A stretch of 19,622 nt of DNA from Methanocella_A sp035319305 (GTDB lineage Archaea > Halobacteriota > Methanocellia > Methanocellales > Methanocellaceae), in the NCBI GenBank assembly GCA_035319305.1, contig DATHCY010000138.1, positions 1 through 19,622 on the forward strand. The letters run 5' to 3'. Positions 14,139 through 19,622 of this stretch are shown here, one piece after another; the stretch's first letter is position 1, and every line of letters starts with the position of its first letter. Under the pieces are notes generated by a model. That model searched no databases. It was not told the DNA's origin and was given only the letters and a program-made list of their open reading frames with translations. Position numbers and translations under genes: made by a program.

Positions 14139-15151
14139 TGTCTAAAAAGATAGCAGTCATCAAGGGCGACGGCGTAGGCCCCGAGCTCGCCGAAGCGGCC
14201 ATTAATGTCATGAAGGCCGTCGACGCAAACGTAGAGTTCATCGAATGTCCCGGCGGAGCCGAGTGGTGGCAGATCAACGGCGGCAACACCCTGATCCCGG
14301 AGCAGTCATGGAAAAGCATGGACGCCGCGGACGCGATCTTCAAAGGCCCAACCACGACCCCCGGAGGTATCGGCTCCCCGAAGAGCGTGGCAGTATCGAT
14401 CCGGCAGCGGTATGACCTGTACGCTAACGTCCGGCCGGTTAAAAGTTATAAAGGAACCCCGTCCCCGCTGGGCGAGGTCGACTTCGTCTGCGTGCGAGAA
14501 GGAACCGAAGGCCTATACTTCGGCGAAGAAGTTCAGATTACCGAGGATGTGGTCATCGCCATCCGAAAGATCACCAGGCCAGCCTGCCGACGCATCGCAA
14601 AGTACGCCTTTGAGGAGGCGAAGCGCAGGGAATGGAAGACCGTCGTAGCGATTCACAAGAGCAACATCCTCAAAAAGACTGACGGGACGTTCCTCCAGGA
14701 GTGCGAGAAGGTCAAGCAGGACTTTCCAGGCATAGAATTGGAGGAGTACCACATCGACAACGTAGCCCAGCAGCTTATCAAGAATCCCCTGATCTTCAAC
14801 GAGAAAGCCCTGCTTTCGACCAACCTGTTTATGGACGTCCTCAGCGAGGAGTGCTCCGCGCTGGTCGGCAGCATCGGCTTGATATACTCGGCCAACATCG
14901 GCGACAGGAAAGCCATGTTCGAGCCAGCGCACGGCAGCGCTCCGAAGTACAAGGGCATGGACAAGACCAACCCCGTGGCGACCATACTGGCGGGCGCGTG
15001 GATGCTGGAATACCTCGGGATGAAGAAGGAATCCCAGAGGATCTTCAAAGCCGCCGAGAAAGTCATCGCCGAAGGTAAGAAGGTGACATACGATCTGGGC
15101 GGGAACGCGAAGACCAGCGAGATGGCGGACGAAATCACCAGAAACCTCTAA
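14138..15151 (+). CDS. Isocitrate dehydrogenase-like protein (isocitrate/isopropylmalate dehydrogenase family)
   Basis: 337-residue decarboxylating beta-hydroxyacid dehydrogenase. GDGVGPEL opens it. Compared from memory with E. coli isocitrate dehydrogenase, the substrate Arg residues are kept (Arg89, Arg99, Arg120), as are Tyr127, Lys174, Asp207 and Asp233. HGSAPKYKGMDKTNP (265-279) closely matches the E. coli HGTAPKYAGQDKVNP with its NADP-selecting Lys-Tyr, and Tyr318 in VTYD is also kept. Two positions differ: the Asp of the usual SD pair is Glu237, and an isocitrate-binding Asn is Ala85. Isocitrate to 2-oxoglutarate is the best guess; another malate-type substrate is possible. It starts at ATG 14138 within TAATG, coupled to the marker gene; ATG 14126 is less likely because AAAGG touches it. 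Confidence 0.8.
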   Translation: MSKKIAVIKGDGVGPELAEAAINVMKAVDANVEFIECPGGAEWWQINGGNTLIPEQSWKSMDAADAIFKGPTTTPGGIGSPKSVAVSIRQRYDLYANVRPVKSYKGTPSPLGEVDFVCVREGTEGLYFGEEVQITEDVVIAIRKITRPACRRIAKYAFEEAKRREWKTVVAIHKSNILKKTDGTFLQECEKVKQDFPGIELEEYHIDNVAQQLIKNPLIFNEKALLSTNLFMDVLSEECSALVGSIGLIYSANIGDRKAMFEPAHGSAPKYKGMDKTNPVATILAGAWMLEYLGMKKESQRIFKAAEKVIAEGKKVTYDLGGNAKTSEMADEITRNL

Positions 15152-15720
15152 TCGCCTAAATATCTTGCTAATAGTGTTATGAAGGATTCGAGAAGTGGAG
15201 AAAGCCCACCGCCAAAGCTAGTAGGCTTACCCCCAAACAGCCCCAAGATCATAAGGCCGGGACTATTATCGCCCCGGTACTTTCACCAAGCGACACACGC
15301 TAACTAAACCCGACGCCAGCCCTCTTCATGACACCCGATCTGAAGAGCCCATAACTTTACCGCGCATCACGACGACTCATTCAACTCGACGGGTGTATGC
15401 CAGAAGCCCTGGCTGGCCTCGACTTTGAACAAACTTGAGACAGAAGCCGCCCACTCTCGGCAAATTGGTACTAGACTCTGCGCCATCCTGTTTTACAAAG
15501 CCGATCCGGAAGTGTAGCATCGATTTTTCGGGGAACACACAGGGAATGCGAGAAAAAAGGTTTGCCAGTGAACTGAAGGATCTTCGATACCAGCCGAACA
15601 CCGACCTTCCCGGAGGGGAATCTCACCACATCACCTCCTGTGCGCCCTCCATTTTATCAACGACCTTGACAGATTTTCGGAGTCACACAGAGCCCTTAAA
15701 CTCGGCAGAACATTCAACTT
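15152..15720. other. Gene-free stretch after the dehydrogenase gene
   Basis: No convincing gene. The frames that stay open (for example 15435-15953) have no ribosome site and no recognisable motif. At 15202-15227 AAGCCCAC and GTAGGCTT form an 8-bp stem with one mismatch, 50 bp after the stop codon. It may be a terminator, and its GAGAAAGCC start resembles the transposon-end hairpin at 16238. Confidence 0.4.
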
Positions 15721-15723
15721 CAC

Positions 15724-16276
15724 GTCAACTACCCCGCCCTGAAGGACGGGGCTTGAATGTGCAATTTGCGCCATTCGCGTGGCTGGTCGACATCTGTTGG
15801 CGAGACAGTGGAGAAGTCCCCAAGGCAGCCCGCGGTTATACAGAAGACCCATACGCCATGTCATCCGATTCATTGCTGGCGCCTATACCGTACAACCGTT
15901 GTTTCGATTGTATACCAAAGCTGTCATCTCCCGTTGGAGTGCCCACAGCATAACCCTTGGTATAATCGATTATACAAAAAAAGTTGTTGGGAGTGTCGGC
16001 TTCCTCCCCACCCAAAGGATGAGGACTCCGCCTCAAATCAGGTTGAAAGTCCTAAGGACGAGAAATCGAGCACGTTGATCCCGGATCGGGGATCATCACA
16101 TTATCATGGCCAAGCGCATATAGACTCGCTGGAGAGGAAGTACAATTATACCCGGCAAAAGCAATCGACATTTTACACGTATGATAATCTCGAGAGAAAG
16201 GAGCGATTATTATTTACGATAACTGGGCCGTGGGGCGGAGAAAGCCTACTACTTTAGCTGTGGGATGAATCCGCCC
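15724..16276 (+). mobile_element. IS200/IS605-type element that has lost its tnpB (deletion derivative)
   Basis: The left part starts with TCAACTACCCCG and a hairpin CCCCGCCCT-GA-AGGACGGGG (15732-15751, one mismatch), a form I associate with IS200/IS605 ends. The leader continues through a perfect 14-bp palindrome (TATAATCGATTATA, 15961-15974), GTCCTAAGGAC and a hairpin TGATCCC/GGGATCA (16076-16095) to a ribosome-site-like AAAGGAG at 16198-16203. About 35 bp later comes a right-end hairpin, GCCTACTACTTTAGCTGTGG at 16243-16262, followed by GATGAATCC. Where tnpB should stand there are no coding bases. No transposase is present, so movement would need help in trans. Boundaries are approximate. 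Confidence 0.45.
16076..16095. repeat. Hairpin TGATCCC/GGGATCA inside the IS605-type leader
   Basis: Perfect 7-bp stem with a 6-nt loop (GGATCG). It may be part of a guide-RNA-like or left-end fold of the element, or a terminator. Confidence 0.4.
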
Positions 16277-16279
16277 CTC

Positions 16280-16582
16280 GAATCCCTTATCGTAAGGCTT
16301 TTAAACTCCTGTATTATATGGTATCCTACCAGGTCATTGCGTACTTGCGTCCGTATGGCGTATACCATAGGAACTTGTATCCTGCAGAACCCATCGGGTT
16401 GCTGTGATACGTTGAAGGGTGCTGGAATGTTCGGGCGGTACTCGTCTGCGCCCGTTGCCAATAGTACACTTCGATTAACAAGACAGAGAATTGTTGCAAA
16501 GGGAGCACTGATAACCCCCAAAGCGGCTCCAGCCTGGTACGGCTGACCGTAGAACCCCACTGTTTTAGCTGTGGGAGTATGT
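16280..16582 (+). mobile_element. Second IS605-type relic ending in an orphan right-end hairpin
   Basis: CCCACTG-TTTTAG-CTGTGGG at 16554-16573 (one mismatch) plus GTATGTCAG is the same kind of right end as at 16243-16262; the two share TTTAGCTGTGGGA. The 270 bases before it hold no intact gene. One plus-strand frame reads YLRPYGVYHRNLYPAEPIGL and onward into the hairpin, broken by a TGA near 16405 and a TAG near 16463. This could be a decayed C-terminal tail of a tnpB, but no zinc finger or RuvC motif is visible. Confidence 0.35.
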
Positions 16583-16609
16583 CAGCACATATACCTTGAA
16601 GGAGTTATA

Positions 16610-16771
16610 ATGACCTGTCGAAGGGGGATAAAATACGGTTTTTCAACGCTTTCGACGCATGCTTACCAGGCACTGGATAAACCCCCGGTCTGGACGGCGG
16701 AGCCCTGGTGGAACTGCATTATGGCCACCATCGACAGGGTCTTAACATTAAATAGTTATAGCATTCAATAG
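16610..16771 (+). CDS. Possible small protein with a strong ribosome site
   Basis: 53 residues from ATG 16610, with AAGGAG at 16599-16604 five nt before it. The peptide starts MTCRRGIKYGF and contains PPVWTAEPWWNC. No family or motif is recognised. It follows directly on the orphan right end, so it may be the start of a gene truncated by the element. It ends 18 bp before the cupin gene and overlaps that gene's likely TATA box, which argues against an intact gene. It is given only because of the ribosome site. Confidence 0.22.
   Translation: MTCRRGIKYGFSTLSTHAYQALDKPPVWTAEPWWNCIMATIDRVLTLNSYSIQ
16748..16760 (+). promoter_or_regulatory. TATA-like box before the cupin gene
   Basis: ATTAAATAGTTATA region, 30-42 bp before ATG 16790. 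It would give an mRNA with a leader of about ten bases. Confidence 0.4.
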
Positions 16772-16789
16772 CAGTGCAGGCGATAACAT

Positions 16790-17116
16790 ATGCACTTTTT
16801 TGATCTGAAGAACATGCAGTATAAGCTCAAGCGTAAGGGTGTCCAGGTAAAAGCGATCACGGGAGAGCGGTGCCAGATGCTGCGGATTCGGCTGGATCCG
16901 GGCTTCGAGTCGGATCACTGTCACTCTGAGGAGCAGATAGGGTTGGTCCTCGCGGGAAAGATCGTGCTGACGGTTGATGGCGTGACAAAAAGCTGCGTTG
17001 AGGGCGACGCGTACCACATCCCCTCAAACGCGCGGCACTCGTTCAAAGTACTATCGAGTGGACCGGCGGAAATCATAGACTTCTTCAGCCCGCCGAAGGA
17101 GGAGAACCGGCTGTGA
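16790..17116 (+). CDS. Small single-domain cupin protein
   Basis: 108-residue cupin. Motif 1 is Pro-Gly-Phe-Glu-Ser-Asp-His43-Cys-His45-Ser-Glu-Glu48, then a Gly turn in LVLAGKIVLTVDG. Motif 2 is EGDAYHIPSNARHSF with His83. Together these give a usual three-His/one-Glu metal site. Such small cupins bind a metal and small ligands; the reaction is not predictable. The start is ATG 16790 with only a weak CAGG upstream and a TATA-like box at 16748-16760. Its stop lies 20 bp before the 3' end of the tnpB pseudogene, which faces it. It is an intact gene stranded between mobile-element relics. Confidence 0.85.
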   Translation: MHFFDLKNMQYKLKRKGVQVKAITGERCQMLRIRLDPGFESDHCHSEEQIGLVLAGKIVLTVDGVTKSCVEGDAYHIPSNARHSFKVLSSGPAEIIDFFSPPKEENRL

Positions 17117-17136
17117 CGGTGCGGTAGCAGTATCAG

Positions 17137-17882
17137 TCAATTACCAACGACTTTAATCGTTGGCTTGCGATTCAACTTCTCCGAAGGGCAGACCGCAATA
17201 GGCACATTGACGAGTGCCCTTGCCAAGATGTTCTTGGATGCATTATAATCGGCAAGTTCGGTATGGCCGCATTTCAGACAGACGAACTCTGCCTGAGTCT
17301 TGCGGTTATTCTTATCTGTGTAGCCACAGACCGAGCATTCTCTGCTGGTATTCTTTGGATTGACAAAAGTTACCAGGACACCTGCTATCTTAGCCTTGTA
17401 CTCTATGAATTTGTCTTAGCTGGTCGAACGCCCATTTACCGAAACATTCACGCTGCGCCCTTCTAACCGTTGTCCGAGAGCGAATTATAGGTCAGTTCTT
17501 CCATTGCTATCGCTCTCTTCGTGTCTTTTGCAACTTGAACGATTTGTTTTGCTATGGTATGATTAGTATTAGTCTTGAAACGCCTTTCATGGCCTGATAT
17601 TTGCTTGAGATGGCGTTTAGCAGATTTAGTACCGGCACTCTGTAAGCGTGCTTTGAGGTTAGAGAATCGTCCTCTAACTTCGTTACACTTATCACCGGAG
17701 TAGATTATGCCATCGCTGGTCGTGGCGATATTCACGATGCCGAGGTCAACACCCAGATGTCCCTCTGGAGTTATCTGGGCTTCTTCGGGCACGTCCACCA
17801 CGATACAGAGGTACAGTTCGCATTTCACATAGATAAGGTCGGCCTGACCCTTAATCCGCTTTGCATCGAGCTTTACACACAT
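17137..17882 (-). pseudogene. tnpB (IS200/IS605 OrfB) pseudogene, 5'-truncated and frameshifted
   Basis: Three reading frames must be joined. Positions 17882-17466 encode KRIKGQADLIY, the RuvC-I block LGVDLGIVNIAT and RuvC-II IAMEELTY, then meet TAG at 17463. Positions 17464 to about 17412 in the next frame give RRAQRECFGKWAFDQLRQ. About 17411-17137 in the third frame give FIEYKAKIAGV, the zinc finger CSVCGY...CLKCGH and RuvC-III ADYNASKNI. About 130 N-terminal residues of a normal TnpB (370-400 aa) are missing. The catalytic residues remain, but the two frameshifts and the lost N-terminus make it dead as an RNA-guided nuclease. The last codons form a hairpin, CCAACGA/TCGTTGG. No tnpA is nearby. 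Confidence 0.88.
17144..17163 (-). repeat. Right-end hairpin inside the tnpB 3' end
   Basis: CCAACGA-6 nt-TCGTTGG, a perfect 7-bp stem. On the tnpB strand it reads AAGCCAACGA-TTAAAG-TCGTTGG. It has the same layout as the two orphan right ends at 16243 and 16554, here still joined to a tnpB reading frame, as expected of the region that yields the guide RNA. Confidence 0.55.
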
Positions 17883-17883
17883 G

Positions 17884-18152
17884 AATGGGCATCATTTTCC
17901 ACGAAGGAGTTCGCTGAGAACCGGATAGTCTGCACCGGCGATGTTGTTAAGTGCATCATGATTGATGTCGAGGATCGCGGACCGGTCGATGACATCATCT
18001 GGTACGATGAGGACTACCGGACAGTTTTCAAGGAGGCATGCTTAGAGGTCGAAAAGGTTTACCATCCGCTGGGTAGGGAGGACGAGCCCTTCTGCTGGGT
18101 AAACGAGGCCTGGATACCGCCTTGGACGATCTACGTATTGAAAAAGCGTTAA
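17884..18152 (+). pseudogene. C-terminal stump of a probable SAM-dependent methyltransferase
   Basis: About 88 residues reading FSTKEFAENRIVCTGDVVKC to the stop, with KEACLEVEKVYHPLGREDEP and a tail WIPPWTIYVLKKR. That tail (W-x-x-E ... PPWxIYVLKK) recalls class I methyltransferases of methanogens, from memory. The frame is open leftwards to 17757, but that part is only the antisense of tnpB. The N-terminal Rossmann region with the SAM-binding glycines is absent on either side of the tnpB remnant. The likely cause is insertion of the element followed by deletion. It is very unlikely to be expressed as a working enzyme. Confidence 0.5.
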
Positions 18153-18193
18153 AGAGGGAATGTTGGTTCGACTTATGCTGGGAAATGGTGGGC

Positions 18194-18218
18194 GAGAAGG
18201 CGTTTATATTGCCTTCTC
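18194..18218. terminator. Hairpin GAGAAGGC/GCCTTCTC between convergent genes
   Basis: Perfect 8-bp stem with a 9-nt AT-rich loop. It contains the last codons and stop of the minus-strand flavodoxin-fold gene and lies 42 bp after the methyltransferase stump. It is a plausible two-way transcript end. Confidence 0.45.
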
Positions 18219-18905
18219 ATAGGGTCTGTCCATCAATATGTTTACAGTCCCGTTTTCTTTCGCCTGCTTTTTAAATCCAGCATTCCCCATCCGGGCAACA
18301 ATGAACGTCGGCAGGAACGAAGGGATGACCGGGCGCTGCATCAGCTCAGATGCCTCTTCGGGCACCGGCCTGCCTTCCGCGAGGGCGTCGGCCGTCAGGT
18401 CGAGGGAGCGTTTGATGTCTCTGACGCTATCTCCAAGATCTTTTATCGACTTGCCGTCGACAACGTCACCGCTGCAAAGCGACAGGCTGCCTAGCCATCG
18501 CAGCCCGGATAGATCGGCGAACCGCTTGATGTTCCCGATGGCCACGTCGTTGTTGTCAGGGTCGGAAAATCCGGAATTGACTATCGCTGCTATGCTCTTT
18601 TTTGCGCCGGACTCTCTCAGTTGATATCGCTCATAGAGTTTTTCCATAGCGGCAATCAAATGAGATGGTACGCTGTCGACGCAGAGGGGGAACGAGAATA
18701 CAACGACATCGGAGGCGTCGACCGCGGCAAATATCTTATCCATTCTATCCTTCGATCCCATGGCCCTTTTTACGTGCAGCTTGTTTACGGAAACTCCCCT
18801 CTTCTGAAGTCGATCAGCTAGGTAGGAGCCCAGCGAATATGATGTGCTCGTATGTCTCCTGGGGCTACCGATCAGGATGAGTACTCTATTCGTTATGTTC
18901 GTCAT
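18204..18905 (-). CDS. Flavodoxin-fold NAD(P)H/FMN-dependent oxidoreductase family protein
   Basis: 233 residues. The phosphate-binding loop GSPRRHTSTSYSLGSYLADRL (about 13-33) and the strand-turn VVVFSFPLCVDSVPSHLIAAMEKL (about 68-91) are those of NADPH-dependent FMN reductases and other flavodoxin-like proteins, which bind FMN. There is no cysteine cluster. The C-terminal 70 residues (from about 165) are longer than in simple FMN reductases and unassigned. The start ATG is within an ATGA overlap with the upstream gene's stop, and GGAGG lies 7 nt upstream (18913-18917), so the pair is translationally coupled. It could be an electron carrier or quinone/FMN reductase acting with its neighbour. 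Confidence 0.8.
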   Translation of the reverse strand: MTNITNRVLILIGSPRRHTSTSYSLGSYLADRLQKRGVSVNKLHVKRAMGSKDRMDKIFAAVDASDVVVFSFPLCVDSVPSHLIAAMEKLYERYQLRESGAKKSIAAIVNSGFSDPDNNDVAIGNIKRFADLSGLRWLGSLSLCSGDVVDGKSIKDLGDSVRDIKRSLDLTADALAEGRPVPEEASELMQRPVIPSFLPTFIVARMGNAGFKKQAKENGTVNILMDRPYEKAI

Positions 18906-19471
18906 ATACCTGCCTCCGTCAATAACTCGTTGATTTGCTTTCTGATCTCCTCGGGACCTTGATCGTCGTAGACGATTACGGACGCGTATGCGGGAGCATG
19001 CAGAAGATAAGAATTCCTACGAACCAGATCGTGGAAAAGCCGCTCGCTTTCGGCGTCAGGTTCGGGTAGTGTGCCGATGGCAATGATCTTCGGGTACCGA
19101 TCGTATCTTGGCACATGTCCAAGCTTCCCTCCTGCCGACCTCAGTAGAGGGGACAGTAGCGGCCGGGTGCGATCGATGGCTTTTTTCAGCGTGGATGAAT
19201 AGCCGCCAAACGTAACGGGCGAAAGCAGGACCACGGCGTCGCTGCGTATGACTTTCCCCGCGATCTCCCGTCCCGCATCTAGGATTGCGCAGATCCCAGG
19301 CATCTTATACCAGCAGGCATCGCAGGCAGTGCAGGCCGAGATGTTTTTATCTCGGAGGGTTTCCATCTCCGCGCTCCACCCTCTTTGCGCAAATAGCTCT
19401 CGAACGGCCGTCATCACCGGGTCTGACCGTTGAGCACCATTGAGCGCTCCATCCAACACTATCATTCTCAT
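18902..19471 (-). CDS. Iron-sulfur flavoprotein (Isf)-like FMN reductase family protein
   Basis: 189-residue flavodoxin-fold protein. MIVLDGALNGAQRSDPV forms the phosphate loop, modified from the usual GSPR. CTACDACWYKMPGIC (about 47-61) is a Cys-x2-Cys-x2-Cys-x7-Cys motif like the compact 4Fe-4S motif of methanogen Isf proteins. VVLLSPVTFGGYSSTLKKAIDR is the flavin-side loop. Isf proteins carry FMN and a 4Fe-4S cluster and take electrons from ferredoxin, possibly in oxygen or peroxide defence; the donor here is unknown. The start is ATG 19469-19471 without a ribosome site; TATTAAGT near 19500 would give a very short leader. It is first in a two-gene operon. Confidence 0.82.
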   Translation of the reverse strand: MRMIVLDGALNGAQRSDPVMTAVRELFAQRGWSAEMETLRDKNISACTACDACWYKMPGICAILDAGREIAGKVIRSDAVVLLSPVTFGGYSSTLKKAIDRTRPLLSPLLRSAGGKLGHVPRYDRYPKIIAIGTLPEPDAESERLFHDLVRRNSYLLHAPAYASVIVYDDQGPEEIRKQINELLTEAGI

Positions 19472-19523
19472 AATAATAAGCTATTGATCGACAAAGACTT
19501 AATACTTCTCGGTGTATAAGAGG

Positions 19524-19622
19524 ATGGTATCTGACAATTTATCCCGGGCGTTTCGCCATTTTAACCGCGAGTCAACGGGCGTTCCATATGTCTTTCTATA
19601 TATCAACAAGGGCAAGGTTGAT
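19524..19622 (+). CDS. Possible gene start running off the right edge
   Basis: ATG 19524 opens 33 codons without a stop (MVSDNLSRAFRHFNRESTGV, then VFLYINKGKVD). CTTAATACTT at 19497-19506 lies about 25 bp upstream and could be a TATA box for a leaderless start, shared in part with the divergent Isf-like gene. The stretch is too short to name. Confidence 0.35.
   Translation, partial: MVSDNLSRAFRHFNRESTGVPYVFLYINKGKVD

Noticed and set aside
15435..15953. 172-codon open frame
   Set aside because: Cys/Ser/Pro-rich without motifs or ribosome site, and it runs across the IS605-type left-end hairpin.
15757..16257. 166-codon open frame inside the IS605-type element
   Set aside because: It covers the structured leader hairpins; the peptide has no TnpA or TnpB motif.
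16240..16290. tRNA gene suggested by a CTCGAATCCC stretch
   Set aside because: There is no T-stem partner, anticodon arm or acceptor stem; the stretch belongs to the transposon-end hairpin region.
17757..17883. N-terminal part of the plus-strand frame ending at 18152
   Set aside because: It is the exact antisense of the tnpB remnant; only the part after about 17884 resembles a methyltransferase.

Overview
The window reads as chromosome of a methanogenic archaeon, probably of the Methanocella/Methanosarcina side of the Euryarchaeota. The assignment rests on a methanogenesis marker protein 2 gene, a two-subunit-type replication factor C large subunit ending in a PCNA-binding motif, archaeal TATA boxes placed about 26 bp before several start codons (leaderless transcripts), a protein crowded with N-glycosylation sequons, and IS200/IS605-type remnants. 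The genus is inferred from general resemblance and could not be tested here.

Positions 1-6735 hold a sulfatase island. A radical-SAM anaerobic sulfatase maturase (anSME) is followed at once on the minus strand by an arylsulfatase that runs off the left edge. A second sulfatase (791 aa) runs divergently from the maturase, and a third (about 776 aa) converges on the second. All three have a cysteine-type formylglycine motif and no signal peptide, so maturation and sulfate-ester hydrolysis probably happen in the cytoplasm. Upstream of sulfatase 2 is a tandem array of four 11-bp TTATCC units. Upstream of sulfatase 3 is an 81-bp inverted repeat whose arms share the core TGGNNAAATTGGG with that array. 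This is a candidate common operator.

Positions 7076-11077 hold a secreted sequon-rich protein of unknown function, an HdeD/DUF308 membrane protein, a small two-helix membrane protein, a UspA-type stress protein, an eight-repeat TPR protein and another small membrane protein. Positions 11099-11348 are a non-coding stretch bounded by 11-bp inverted repeats.

Positions 11395-15151 are core genes. rfcL is divergent from a methanogenesis marker 2 gene across a 59-bp spacer with one AT-rich centre. The marker gene is translationally coupled to an isocitrate dehydrogenase-like gene whose active site is not quite canonical.

Positions 15152-18152 are a mobile-element graveyard. They hold an IS605-type element that seems to have lost its tnpB, an orphan right-end hairpin, an intact small cupin gene, a tnpB pseudogene with two frameshifts and no N-terminus, and the C-terminal stump of a probable methyltransferase abutting it. 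Positions 18204-19471 carry a two-gene operon of flavodoxin-fold proteins; the first has an Isf-type cysteine motif. A possible gene begins at 19524 and leaves the window.
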